Source: Veillonella parvula (lineage in GTDB: Bacteria > Bacillota > Negativicutes > Veillonellales > Veillonellaceae). Taken from it: 64,000 nucleotides of DNA. How positions within the stretch are numbered: position 1 is the stretch's first letter; each line of letters begins with the position of its first letter. Of the stretch, positions 30,310-39,114 are shown piece after piece. Below the pieces are notes generated by a model, which was not told where the DNA came from, ran no database searches, and saw nothing but the letters and a program-made list of their open reading frames with translations. The position numbers were made by a program, and so were the translations under genes. The stretch covers positions 2,030,501 to 2,094,500 of the forward strand of contig NZ_LR778174.1 in NCBI RefSeq assembly GCF_902810435.1. The letters are read 5' to 3'.

Positions 30310-30334
30310 AAGGTTTCTTATTGAAAGGTACACT

Positions 30335-30560
30335 AAAAAATACTGTAGCCAGCATACCCCAATCCCCTTCCTATCGCTCGTAGGTACATAACGGTGATTA
30401 TCAAATAGGCAGTTCTCCTGGCTCGGGATCATCACCTCGCTTTCGCCTTCCCAGATTACTCCAGTGACATGTATGAAAGCAGACTCATCCTTACAGTGGC
30501 GGGACCGCATCGGCTTATACCGATTTCTCTATTAAGTCTTGCGACACCTATTCTCTATAT
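30335..30560 (-). promoter_or_regulatory. Cobalamin riboswitch with terminator platform
   Basis: Conserved cobalamin-aptamer blocks appear in order on the minus strand: CCCGCCACTGTAA, then AGTCTGCTTTCATACATG, then GGCGAAAGCGAGGTGATGA and finally GAGCCAGGAGAACTGCC, the B12 box. The closing segment GATAATCACC can pair with GGTGATGATC. Directly behind lies ATGCTG-GCTA-CAGTAT followed by T6 (30335-30356), an intrinsic terminator. It heads the mutA-mutB-meaB operon. Classical logic would be shut-off when cobalamin is abundant, odd for a cobalamin-using enzyme. Confidence 0.93.
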
Positions 30561-30726
30561 TCGTTGTTCTAAGTCCAATATAGTGTAACAATATGCACAA
30601 AGTCAATGAACATAACATTTAATCATAAGTGCCAAAATCAAAGTTATAACTGAAAATCATATGCAATAACTAAAACGCATGACTTGAGTATTAGTGATAT
30701 AATAAATACTATCACGAGGAGGCATT

Positions 30727-31623
30727 ATGGAGCATACAAGTAAAAAAGGGTTAATCACAGCCCTTAGTTGTTATATAATTTGGGGCTTACTCCCTCTATA
30801 TTGGGCATTATTAAACCATGTTTCACCGTATAATATACTGGCACAACGCATTATCTGGTCAGGTATTTGCATGGCGATCGTTGTATTTGGCCTACATTTT
30901 AAACAATTCAAAAAGGACTTTCAATTACTAAAAGAACAACGTTCACAACTATTCCTACTTTTAGTTGCGGCAGTCATCATCAGCATAAACTGGTTCACCT
31001 ACATTTGGGCCATCGCCAATAATCAAGTTATGAATACGAGCCTTGGCTATTACATCAACCCACTCTTCAATGTAGTATTAGGTGTCATCCTATTTAAAGA
31101 GGTTCTATCCATACCGAAAAAGCTGAGTGTCCTCATCGCTACCATCGGCATCGCCTTACTCACCTATCAAGTGGGATCCTTGCCATTAGTGTCGATGATT
31201 CTCGCCATTTCCTTCGGCCTCTATGGAGCCGTAAAAAAGAAACTACTCATCTCTCCCTTTACGAGCATCGCCTTTGAGGCCTGGCTATTAACACCGCTAG
31301 CCTTACTATATACGACCATGGTCGATAATACCGTGTGGTCCTATTTCGGCACAAACTGGTATACAACCATGTTGCTCATAGCCTGCGGTCTAACTACATC
31401 TGTCCCATTGGTTCTATTCTCCTATGGTGCACAGCTATTGCCGCTTAACCTACTAGGCTTCTTGCAATATGTATCCCCTACCATTGCCTTATTGCTAGCC
31501 ATCTTCTACTTTGGTGAAAGCTTTGGCACACCACAGATGATCGCCTTCGGTTGTATCTGGATAGCCTTAGTATTATTCTCCTTATCGAGCCAAATTACAA
31601 CACGCATTAGCCTAAAAAAGTAA
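30727..31623 (+). CDS. rarD: RarD-type EamA-family transporter (298 aa)
   Basis: Ten hydrophobic segments of the drug/metabolite transporter superfamily. The N-terminal LITALSCYIIWGLLPLYWALL and RIIWSG are characteristic of RarD. The start follows GAGGAGG. The substrate is unknown. It diverges from the mutA riboswitch and ends at a strong bidirectional hairpin. Confidence 0.92.
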   Translation: MEHTSKKGLITALSCYIIWGLLPLYWALLNHVSPYNILAQRIIWSGICMAIVVFGLHFKQFKKDFQLLKEQRSQLFLLLVAAVIISINWFTYIWAIANNQVMNTSLGYYINPLFNVVLGVILFKEVLSIPKKLSVLIATIGIALLTYQVGSLPLVSMILAISFGLYGAVKKKLLISPFTSIAFEAWLLTPLALLYTTMVDNTVWSYFGTNWYTTMLLIACGLTTSVPLVLFSYGAQLLPLNLLGFLQYVSPTIALLLAIFYFGESFGTPQMIAFGCIWIALVLFSLSSQITTRISLKK

Positions 31624-31646
31624 GGTATATCCTATATATCAACTAA

Positions 31647-31685
31647 AAAGCTGTATCAAATGATACTCTCATTTGATACAGCTTT
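31647..31685. terminator. Bidirectional terminator
   Basis: AAAGCTGTATCAAATGA pairs with TCATTTGATACAGCTTT, 24 bp after rarD and 32 bp from the convergent lipoprotein gene. Confidence 0.92.
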
Positions 31686-31716
31686 CTTTTATATAGACGT
31701 ATTAATCTAACTTATT

Positions 31717-32616
31717 TTAATCTAACTCATTCATATTGGTCGTATTCAGATTAGAAATGTAATGGTTATAGGCCTCAATCATACGATTATAGTCATTATC
31801 TTGTTTCGAACCCATATAGGTACGGATTGCACCAATCGTAGAGTTTACAGAGGTCTTAACAGAATCATACTTAGGACTAGTAATACCATTTGATACATCA
31901 CCAATAGATTGCAACTCTTGATTGATAGCATTTACATCTAGTTGTTTTTCACTATCGATCTTTTCTAGGACCGCAGTAAGTCGCAAATGAACCTCTTGTG
32001 CTGCAGCTGCATTTTTCTTGCCTGCATCACGCAATTGTTGTAACCGTTGTTGCAAGCGGTCCGTATTGATTTTATGCATAACATTATCAAAGTCAGCATA
32101 AATAGGAACAAATTGTTCATACAATTGAACATATTTAGGACCTAATTGTTGCTCCTTAGCATAGTTATCTGTGGTATACCCTTTAGATTTATAGTATGCA
32201 TCGAGCTCTTCGGCCACCGGTGTAATTTCATTCAATTTTGAAAGCAACTTATCTAAAGGCTCCTTCATTTCATCATAAGGAATACCGGCTTGCTTAGCCT
32301 CTTCTAATTCTTTTTGTAGCTGCTTAAAGTTCGGCGCATTAAATACAGTTAAATGCTGCCCAGCTTTTAACTCATTAAGAGTTGGCGTATTCGCATAATC
32401 AAACATGACAGCCATGCGATTGTATCGGCTTACAGCTTTCACATATTGATTAAATAACTGCACCTGATCCTGCTCAGACCGCTGCGCAATTTCCTTACGG
32501 CTCTGTTCAGTACCCTGCCATAGCTCTGACATACTACAACCGCTCAACAACAATGGGGATGTCAATGTCGCCGCACACGATACAGCCATTGCTACCTTTT
32601 TACCGAATAGTTTCAT
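31717..32616 (-). CDS. YiiG/DUF3829-like lipoprotein (299 aa)
   Basis: The start at 32616 (MKLFGKKVAMAVSCAATLTSPLLLSGC) gives a lipoprotein signal with lipobox LLSGC. The mature part is almost entirely helical (repeated YN, LxELxxAKQ and YYKSKGY elements), matching DUF3829/YiiG proteins as I remember them. The role is unknown, presumably an outer-envelope helical protein. A gene with an alternative start ten codons earlier would spoil the signal peptide. Confidence 0.75.
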   Translation of the reverse strand: MKLFGKKVAMAVSCAATLTSPLLLSGCSMSELWQGTEQSRKEIAQRSEQDQVQLFNQYVKAVSRYNRMAVMFDYANTPTLNELKAGQHLTVFNAPNFKQLQKELEEAKQAGIPYDEMKEPLDKLLSKLNEITPVAEELDAYYKSKGYTTDNYAKEQQLGPKYVQLYEQFVPIYADFDNVMHKINTDRLQQRLQQLRDAGKKNAAAAQEVHLRLTAVLEKIDSEKQLDVNAINQELQSIGDVSNGITSPKYDSVKTSVNSTIGAIRTYMGSKQDNDYNRMIEAYNHYISNLNTTNMNELD

Positions 32617-32863
32617 GATGAATCCTCTCCTTCCATCAATACACAACCTAATTTATATATATTAATTATATACTAATATGATTTTTATGAATAGAATTAA
32701 TATATAAAGGTCATTTATCAATTTTGTCAAGTGACTAATAGAATCAAGGGTGACCAATGGTCACCCCTATTTTCCTTTATATACTGTTAGACTATAAATA
32801 AGAATGTATAACTCCTAATAATTGTTTTGTACGTATACACGTGTTATCATAAAAGGAGAGAAT

Positions 32864-33040
32864 ATGAAGGATAAGGATTTACTTAAATTATTACTGCAAA
32901 ATGGCTGGAAGGATGTACGGCAACGAGGTAGTCATCATCGTTTAAAAAAGGATGATCAAGTTGAAGTTATTGCCGTACATGGAAAAGATGTACCTATCGG
33001 TTTATTAAATGCCATTTTGAAACGTACGGGACTAAAATAA
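32864..33040 (+). CDS. hicA: HicA-type mRNA interferase toxin (58 aa)
   Basis: Small dsRBD-like toxin: MKDKDLLKLL...GWKDVRQRGSHHRL, with the catalytic His in the GSHH motif, followed by HGKDVPIGLLNAILKRTGL, the standard HicA tail. The start at 32864 follows AAAGGAGAG. It lies 9 bp before hicB, the usual toxin-first order. Confidence 0.93.
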   Translation: MKDKDLLKLLLQNGWKDVRQRGSHHRLKKDDQVEVIAVHGKDVPIGLLNAILKRTGLK

Positions 33041-33049
33041 GGAGGACCT

Positions 33050-33427
33050 ATGAAATTTATATACCCTGCCATAATCCATGATGATGCCGATGGTTTCTGG
33101 GCCGAATTTCCAGATCTCGAATACACTAGTAGCACCGGCTCAACACTAACAGAATTAATAACCAATGCACAAGAGGCTATGGAACTCTATATATTAGGAG
33201 CTTTAGAAGATGGACAAACTCTACCTACCCCCACATCTATTCGTAGCTTACCATGTACCGATACAACATATCCTACATTAGTGCAAACAGATATTGATTT
33301 AGCTAAAAATAGTAAGTCCGTAAAGAAAACCCTAACGATTCCTGCCTGGTTAAACGATAGAGCATTAGCTAAAGGAATTAACTTTTCTCAACTTTTACAA
33401 GAAGCATTAGTAGAGAAAACAATGTAA
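33050..33427 (+). CDS. hicB: HicB-family antitoxin (125 aa)
   Basis: N-terminal HicB fold (IHDDADGFWAEFPDLEYTSSTGSTLTELITNAQEAMELY) and a C-terminal ribbon-helix-helix-like segment (KTLTIPAWLNDRALAKGINFSQLLQEAL) for DNA binding and autorepression. It neutralises HicA. The start follows GGAGG. Confidence 0.93.
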   Translation: MKFIYPAIIHDDADGFWAEFPDLEYTSSTGSTLTELITNAQEAMELYILGALEDGQTLPTPTSIRSLPCTDTTYPTLVQTDIDLAKNSKSVKKTLTIPAWLNDRALAKGINFSQLLQEALVEKTM

Positions 33428-33436
33428 TTTACATCA

Positions 33437-33850
33437 TCAATTGCTCAGTAAAATTAGAACTATTGTCCATGCAATAGATGCTAAGGTTAGTAATAGTATA
33501 CAGATCATCCACAAGATTATTACAAAATAGAGCAGTAGCTTGAGTACATATAGTACATCAAACCATATACTATGTTGGTCCTCTAGACGGTCCATATAGG
33601 CACTAAGACATCGCACCAAATAGGGCGGTTTAACATTAGGATTCAGTTTTTTCCAATAAAACACCAAATAAGGCATAACAATACACCCTACCACCACTAT
33701 ATAGCTAAGGAAAATTGGTGTTTCAATATTGTACCGAGTCATAAACCCTGACCAGTCTACAACCATTAGACCGCCAAGGTATAGAAAAATAAGCCAATAT
33801 ATAAATCCTATCACCTTTATAATAAGGCGAATCATCTGTTTCACATCCAT
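33437..33850 (-). CDS. Hypothetical membrane protein with YW..LNP.V motif (137 aa)
   Basis: Four hydrophobic segments with a cytosolic stretch FYWKKLNPNVKPPYLVR in the middle. The same pattern (FYCPGLNPGVRVPDWIRR) is found in the protein at 55231-55674, so the two are paralogues of an unnamed family. It begins 2 bp before the end of the TPR lipoprotein gene on the same strand, suggesting co-transcription. Confidence 0.7.
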   Translation of the reverse strand: MDVKQMIRLIIKVIGFIYWLIFLYLGGLMVVDWSGFMTRYNIETPIFLSYIVVVGCIVMPYLVFYWKKLNPNVKPPYLVRCLSAYMDRLEDQHSIWFDVLYVLKLLLYFVIILWMICILLLTLASIAWTIVLILLSN

Positions 33851-33852
33851 GT

Positions 33853-34494
33853 CTATAATCCTACCAATGTTTTAAATCGCCTATTATTGTGAAAGCGTTC
33901 AAAATGGTCTTGTTCGGCTGCAACGGATTTTACAGAGGGATCAATTTTTATAGCCTTTTCTAGCCAATCAAGGGCCTTAGTATCATCCCCTTGGTCTGCA
34001 TAAATGGTAGCAATACCATACACAGACCAGGTGTTACTAGGGTCCTTTTCCAATACCTTTTCAAACCATTGTTTAGAATCGTTTAACTGCCCTTGCAACT
34101 TATAGACCATGGCCATATTATAGTAATTAGCCACATTGTTAGGGTCTAAATCATAAGCCTTTTTAGTATCTGTCAAACCTTTAGCCGCATCACCGTTTAA
34201 TGCTGTTGCAAAGCCACGTACAGAATAGGCTTCTGCATTATTAGCATTATCCTTAATGGACGCTGTAGCTTCCTCTATGGCTTTCGCATACTCACCAGCG
34301 GATAAGGCTTGCTTTGCTGTAATTAGATGTCCATCTTGCTTGGTAGTCGCTTGGCTGTTTCCCGCAGCAGATGTAGAGGAACCAGTAGCAGAACTAGTTG
34401 CATTTGATTCTGTTTTATTACTATTCGTATTTTGATTCAACCCACATCCCGTAAGGGCTATTATTAAAAGAAAGAAAAGCACAACCTTCTTCAT
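33853..34494 (-). CDS. TPR-repeat lipoprotein (213 aa)
   Basis: The start at 34494 gives MKKVVLFFLLIIALTGC, a lipoprotein signal with lipobox ALTGC. A Ser/Thr/Asn linker is followed by about four TPR units (AGEYAKAIEEATASI, AEAYSVRGFATALNGD, VANYYNMAMVYKLQGQ, WSVYGIATIYADQGD). Such lipoproteins act as envelope scaffolds; the partner is unknown. It is transcribed ahead of the small membrane gene at 33437. Confidence 0.85.
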   Translation of the reverse strand: MKKVVLFFLLIIALTGCGLNQNTNSNKTESNATSSATGSSTSAAGNSQATTKQDGHLITAKQALSAGEYAKAIEEATASIKDNANNAEAYSVRGFATALNGDAAKGLTDTKKAYDLDPNNVANYYNMAMVYKLQGQLNDSKQWFEKVLEKDPSNTWSVYGIATIYADQGDDTKALDWLEKAIKIDPSVKSVAAEQDHFERFHNNRRFKTLVGL

Positions 34495-34540
34495 TAGAAA
34501 TTCTCCAATCATTTATTATATACAAGACTCCATAGCATGA

Positions 34541-34549
34541 TGATATAAT
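34541..34549 (+). promoter_or_regulatory. Extended -10 promoter of the Fst-like toxin
   Basis: TGATATAAT is an extended -10 (TGn-TATAAT). Downstream, ACCTCC and GGAGGT around CGAAA (34557-34573) would sequester the toxin ribosome binding site. Confidence 0.6.
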
Positions 34550-34579
34550 ATAAAATACCTCCCGAAAGGAGGTGGTATA

Positions 34580-34687
34580 TTGCAGGAGCTGTTTTATGCA
34601 CTCTGGGGCACCTTGCTTGCCCCTATTATTGTTGCCTTAGTTGTAATTACCTACAGCTACTGGCTTAACAATAAAAACAAAAAATAA
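34580..34687 (+). CDS. Fst/Ldr-family type I toxin (35 aa)
   Basis: A TTG-initiated frame behind AAAGGAGG encodes a very short hydrophobic peptide: QELFYALWGTLLAPIIVALV, then VITYSYWLNNKNKK. It has the Fst features of a central hydrophobic helix with an A-P pair, an aromatic W-L near its end and a charged tail. The gene is below usual annotation length. Its mRNA carries a stem that hides the ribosome binding site, and its gene is flanked by direct repeats, as in the enterococcal par locus. Over-expressed peptides of this family insert into the membrane; here silencing by the convergent RNA is expected. Confidence 0.8.
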   Translation: MQELFYALWGTLLAPIIVALVVITYSYWLNNKNKK

Positions 34688-34692
34688 GCAAG

Positions 34693-34724
34693 AAAAAGGA
34701 CGAGCTGCCACTCGTCCTTTTTTT
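34693..34724. terminator. Bidirectional terminator shared by toxin and antitoxin RNA
   Basis: AAAAAGGACGAG pairs with CTCGTCCTTTTTTT around CTGCCA. It ends the toxin mRNA on plus and the antitoxin RNA on minus. Confidence 0.92.
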
Positions 34725-34761
34725 GGTTATATTGCAGGTAATTTCATACACTCTACTACCT
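34693..34761 (-). ncRNA. RNAII-like antitoxin RNA of the Fst module
   Basis: On the minus strand TGG-TATACT (34768-34776) is an extended -10. It drives a transcript of about 69 nt, from about 34761 to the shared terminator. It contains the complement of TATATTGCAGG, which occurs twice on plus: at 34576-34586 over the toxin start codon and at 34728-34738. Pairing at the start codon plus the terminator stem is exactly the par RNAI/RNAII scheme. Confidence 0.75.
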
Positions 34762-34837
34762 ACGTTTAGTATACCACATTTCTTAGAAAAATAAAGAATT
34801 AGCAATAAATCTCTTAAAACTCCTAAAAAAAACTATT

Positions 34838-34957
34838 AGTAGTTTTAACATAATTTACGAGCAATATTAAAGCAACATTAACATAAACTACCAGTTACTT
34901 TAACCCAACCTACTAGTAACCTTAGTGTAAACTACTAGCAACATTAACGTAAATAGC
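34838..34957. repeat. Degenerate 22-bp tandem repeat
   Basis: Units begin at 34838, 34871, 34893, 34915 and 34937, with a half unit at 34860. The consensus is approximately AGCAACATTAACATAAACTAC. The array lies between the Fst module and the stop codon of the large dehydrogenase gene. No hairpin or promoter is evident. Confidence 0.8.
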
Positions 34958-34973
34958 AATAGATATACAAGAC

Positions 34974-37796
34974 TTATTTCTTAGCCTTAGAGCAACGGTC
35001 CAATAGGAATGCAACGCCAATGAATGGGATGCCGCCGTTTTCACCAAGGCCGATTTCACAGGTAGAGCTGGAGCTTACGCCTAGTGTTGCACCGTATTCA
35101 GCGATTTCAGCTGCAAGGTCTTTGGTAGCACATTTGTTGAGTTCTGGTGTGAAGAACCCTTTTTGACCAGCAAAGCCATCACATGCAAAGGATTTAATGT
35201 TGAATACATGGTCTGTGCATAGACGAGCCAAATCTTCAATATATTGAGATTTATTCAAGGATTTGATCTTACATTGTTTGTGTACAATTACGCGTTCATC
35301 GCATTTTTCAATGTCGAGATGAGGCACAACGTATTTGCACAAGAATTCAGAAATATCGTTGATTTCTAAGTCTGGCATATGTTTAAAAGCATGATTAAAG
35401 CATGCACTATGGTCAATCACGATTGGGTATTTACCATTTTGAGATGCTTTCATCAATGCATCGTGTAAGTCTTTCACAGCACGCTCATGAACGTCATCGT
35501 AGTTTTCAAAGCTCAAGCCACAGCAGAGGTTTTCGATATGTTCAGGGTAGATAATATCGATATGGGCCTTGTTGCAAAGGCTTTCCACTACTTGTTGCAA
35601 GCTGCGTTCATCGTCGTAACCTTGATTAGGTTTGAAAGCGCGGTTCGCACAGGTACTGAAGTATACAACCTTTTCAAAATTAGTCGGTTTAATACGGCTT
35701 CTCAATCTGTAACGATTGGCCTTAGGTGTAGTCTTAGGAATGTACGGAGTAATACCTGTTACACCATGTAAGCCTTCTGTAATCTTGGAAATCGCTTTTT
35801 GTGTAACGATAGAACCTGCAATACCTTCGAGACTTACGCCGGCACGAGCCATTTGAAGTGTAGTAGGGAAATTATCGTAAATCTTCTTAGCTAATTCCGG
35901 TGCTGGAGGATCGATGCGGCGCATGGATAATGCAATTTGAGCAGTATCGATGCTGAGCGGGCAAAGACCTTTACACATGGAGCACGCAGCACAGGTATCT
36001 ACACCAAAATATTCATAGCCTTTTTTAAGTTCCGCAGCCAATGTGAAATTGCCTTCGTTTTCAAGGCGTTTTGTTTCACGCAACAATGCAATACGTTGAC
36101 GAGGAGTCAATGTTAAATTTCGGCTTGGACAATGTTTTTCACAGAAACCACATTCCATACAGATTGTAAAAGCATCATCGATAACGCATTGAGCTTTAAG
36201 ATTTTTCTTATACACATCTGGGTCATCAGTAATGATAACATCAGGATTCAAGATACGTTCAGGGTCAAAGATAGCTTTAATACGACGGTTGATTTCGTAC
36301 GCTTTACGCCCCCATTCCATTTCAATAAACGGTGCCACCATACGGCCTGTACCATGTTCAGCTTTTAAAGAACCACCGAAGCCAGAGACGCGTTCAGACA
36401 TTTCTTTTACCAAGTCACCGAAGTTCTTAGTATCTTTAGGATCGCTGAAGTCAGGTGTAATGTTAAAGTGAACATTACCAGATAACGCATGGCCAAAGAT
36501 CACGCCACCGTCTACGAAATCGTATTTATGGAATAATTCGGTAAGCATTTCGATGCCCTTAGTGAAGTCTTCGATTTGGAAACATACGTCTTCTGTAATA
36601 ACAGTGGTGCCTTTTCTACGTTGACCACCAACGATTGGCAAAATGCCTTTACGGATAGCCCACCAAGAATCGTATTCTTTAGAATCTTGGGAGTAAAGAC
36701 TTGGAATAGCTGTTGGAATATCTTTCAATTTATCTTTAATAAAAGCTAAGTTTTCATCGACAGTTTCTTTGGAGTAGCTTTCAGTTTGGAACAAAATAGC
36801 ACTTGTACCTTCAGGAACTTCGCGAACGAAGTCAGGCACATTGTCTAGCGCTTGAACGGCCTTAAGGGATTGATAGTCCATCATTTCCGCAGCAACAACC
36901 TTGTCACGACCCATATTAGCCAAGGCTACAACAGCAAGAGATGCATCATTCAATGTTTTAAAGAACATGAGACCGCAGCCTTTATACGGTACGTCCTCAA
37001 CAGTGTTATATACGATTTCAGACACGAAACCTAATGTACCTTCAGAACCGATGAACAAGTGGTTGATGATATCAATAATATCTTCAAAATCAACAAGGGA
37101 GTTCAAGCCGTAACCTGTGGTGTTTTTGATTTTGTACTTATGGTGAATCAAGTGTGTCAATTCTTCATCGGCCAAAATATCCTTACGCAATTGTAAGATA
37201 TCCTCTACCATTTGAGGTTTTTCTTTAAGGAATTGATTAATACTCTTTTGGTCAGACGTATCAAGGATGGAGCCATCTAATAATACAACGCGAATGGACC
37301 GAATTGTTTTATAAGAGTTTTGCGCCGTACCACAGCACATACCAGAGGAGTTATTATTCAAGATACCACCTACTAATGCTGTGGCAAGCGTTGCAGGATC
37401 TGGACCAATTTTACGATTGTACGGTTTCAATAAATCATTCGCATCGGAACCGATAACACCGCATTCACATTTTAAGGCTTTCCCATCATCAATAACTTCC
37501 ATTTTCTTGAAGCCATCATTACATACGATGAGCACATCTTCACTGGAGCATTGACCAGACAAGGAGGAGCCAGCCGCACGGAATGTAAATGGGGTCCCAC
37601 ATTGTTGACACAAACGAATAAGTCGTCTTACTTCTCGTTCATCTTCAGCTTTAACAACTACCTTTGGTAAATAGCTATAGCAAGACGCATCAACGCCATA
37701 TGCATAACGACGTAAATGATCGGTGTATACGCGACCTTTACAAATCTCATTTGCCTCCTTGGCAAAACGTTCATAATCTCTAATAAGTGTACTCAC
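34974..37796 (-). CDS. FAD/Fe-S oxidoreductase, D-lactate dehydrogenase or glycolate-oxidase type (940 aa)
   Basis: Fusion of a GlcD-like flavoprotein and a GlcF-like iron-sulfur protein. N-terminal FAD_binding_4 domain (VRRLIRLCQQCGTPFTFRAAGSSLSGQ), FAD-oxidase C domain ending near 530 (GTGRMVAP, INRRIKAIFDPERILNPD), two 4Fe-4S motifs (CMECGFCEKHCPSRN and CAACSMCKGLCP), then two CCG-like domains (CCGLSFENYD). It probably oxidises D-lactate or another 2-hydroxyacid and passes electrons to quinone or an electron carrier, fitting a lactate-fermenting lifestyle. Monocistronic, start behind AGGAGG. Confidence 0.9.
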   Translation of the reverse strand: MSTLIRDYERFAKEANEICKGRVYTDHLRRYAYGVDASCYSYLPKVVVKAEDEREVRRLIRLCQQCGTPFTFRAAGSSLSGQCSSEDVLIVCNDGFKKMEVIDDGKALKCECGVIGSDANDLLKPYNRKIGPDPATLATALVGGILNNNSSGMCCGTAQNSYKTIRSIRVVLLDGSILDTSDQKSINQFLKEKPQMVEDILQLRKDILADEELTHLIHHKYKIKNTTGYGLNSLVDFEDIIDIINHLFIGSEGTLGFVSEIVYNTVEDVPYKGCGLMFFKTLNDASLAVVALANMGRDKVVAAEMMDYQSLKAVQALDNVPDFVREVPEGTSAILFQTESYSKETVDENLAFIKDKLKDIPTAIPSLYSQDSKEYDSWWAIRKGILPIVGGQRRKGTTVITEDVCFQIEDFTKGIEMLTELFHKYDFVDGGVIFGHALSGNVHFNITPDFSDPKDTKNFGDLVKEMSERVSGFGGSLKAEHGTGRMVAPFIEMEWGRKAYEINRRIKAIFDPERILNPDVIITDDPDVYKKNLKAQCVIDDAFTICMECGFCEKHCPSRNLTLTPRQRIALLRETKRLENEGNFTLAAELKKGYEYFGVDTCAACSMCKGLCPLSIDTAQIALSMRRIDPPAPELAKKIYDNFPTTLQMARAGVSLEGIAGSIVTQKAISKITEGLHGVTGITPYIPKTTPKANRYRLRSRIKPTNFEKVVYFSTCANRAFKPNQGYDDERSLQQVVESLCNKAHIDIIYPEHIENLCCGLSFENYDDVHERAVKDLHDALMKASQNGKYPIVIDHSACFNHAFKHMPDLEINDISEFLCKYVVPHLDIEKCDERVIVHKQCKIKSLNKSQYIEDLARLCTDHVFNIKSFACDGFAGQKGFFTPELNKCATKDLAAEIAEYGATLGVSSSSTCEIGLGENGGIPFIGVAFLLDRCSKAKK

Positions 37797-38204
37797 TTCT
37801 ATTTCCTCCTATCCTTTCTTAAGGAATCTATTACTTTTAGTATACGCCGTTCTCATTCTCCTCACTATAATTATGCATAATTTATATCTCTTCTAACAAA
37901 AATCGATATGCATTACCCTTTTATTCCCTCAGTTGAAAGTACATCTCATTAGCATTATCATGTACCCATTTTTCCTCATATACAATCAAGAATCCTTATT
38001 TATTAAGCATGTATAGATATAGTCAGTAATTATATGCTAAAACCTCTCTAAATAACGATTCGTACTACCTATAATTCTATAGTAAATACATTACTAACAT
38101 TATGCATAAAAATAGTATGATTTATATATTTTAAATTCTTCATTCTCATTTATAGCTCTCTATGACTTTTAGTTATACCCTTTTATAAAATGCTGAAAAT
38201 ACAG

Positions 38205-38251
38205 AAAGCCCTCTAATGATAAACGCTTACGAATCACCATTAGAGAGCTTT
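38205..38251 (-). terminator. Terminator of the TauE-like gene
   Basis: AAAGCTCTCTAATG and CATTAGAGGGCTTT form the stem on the minus strand. The rest of the 37797-38294 gap is AT-rich upstream sequence for the dehydrogenase; I see no gene in it. Confidence 0.75.
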
Positions 38252-38294
38252 ACTAAATTATGCTTATTAAAGATAGATTAATTATAAAACCATA

Positions 38295-39089
38295 TTATCC
38301 CAAAATACCAGATTTAAGAATGAGGCGTACCGCCAATGCAAAGACAGCTATGCTCATGAGGGCGAGGATAGCTTTTGCTTTGAGACGTTTTGCAATACGA
38401 GCACCTACTTGAGCACCAAAGATAGCGCCAATACTAGTAGGAATAGCAATACTAAATATGATGTGGCTTTCAATTAAATGTGTAATAACCCCCACCGTTG
38501 TTGATACGGCGAGAATAGATTGACTTGTAGCCGTTGCCATATGGGTAGGAAAGCCCATGAGATAAATCAAAGCCGGCACATGGATGAGGCCACCACCGAT
38601 ACCAAAGATACTCGAAATAAAGCCAACAAAAAAGCTAATACTAATACCGATAGGTTTACTATAGCTCAACTGCTCAAGAGTAAGGCTTTCTTCCTTTCTT
38701 TCCCCTTTTCTAAAATTTTTAAAACCAATCAATACGGATGCACACAGCATAAAGCATCCAAAGGCAAACATAAAGCCTTTACCAGAGAACCATCCAGACA
38801 TTTGGGCACCTAAAATAGCCCCCGGGAAGGTAGCAAGACTAAAGATGATAGCAGCGTTAATGTATACCTTTTTTTGCTTAAGATACGCTATAGATCCAGA
38901 AATGGCGTTACACATAACAGAAAAAAGCGATGTTCCTACGACCATAGATGGAGACCACTCTGGGAACCAGTACATAAAGAGAGGCACAAACACAAGGCCC
39001 CCACCGGCACCGATGATGGTGCCAAGCATAGCTGCTAAAAAGCCAACTACGGTAAAGAATATATAAAATACCACTATATTATCAAGCAC
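38295..39089 (-). CDS. TauE/SafE-family anion exporter (264 aa)
   Basis: Two repeats of about four helices, each with a Gly-rich signature (LGTIIGAGGGLVFVPLFM and SIFGIGGGLIHVPALIYL). Family members move sulfite, sulfonates or related anions. A GTG start at 39089 follows AGGAGG at 7 nt; the in-frame ATG upstream at 39155 lacks a site and would add a hydrophilic tail. It lies downstream of a GNAT gene on the same strand. Confidence 0.88.
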   Translation of the reverse strand: MLDNIVVFYIFFTVVGFLAAMLGTIIGAGGGLVFVPLFMYWFPEWSPSMVVGTSLFSVMCNAISGSIAYLKQKKVYINAAIIFSLATFPGAILGAQMSGWFSGKGFMFAFGCFMLCASVLIGFKNFRKGERKEESLTLEQLSYSKPIGISISFFVGFISSIFGIGGGLIHVPALIYLMGFPTHMATATSQSILAVSTTVGVITHLIESHIIFSIAIPTSIGAIFGAQVGARIAKRLKAKAILALMSIAVFALAVRLILKSGILG

Positions 39090-39114
39090 ATTAAAACCTC
39101 CTATGCCATTTGAA

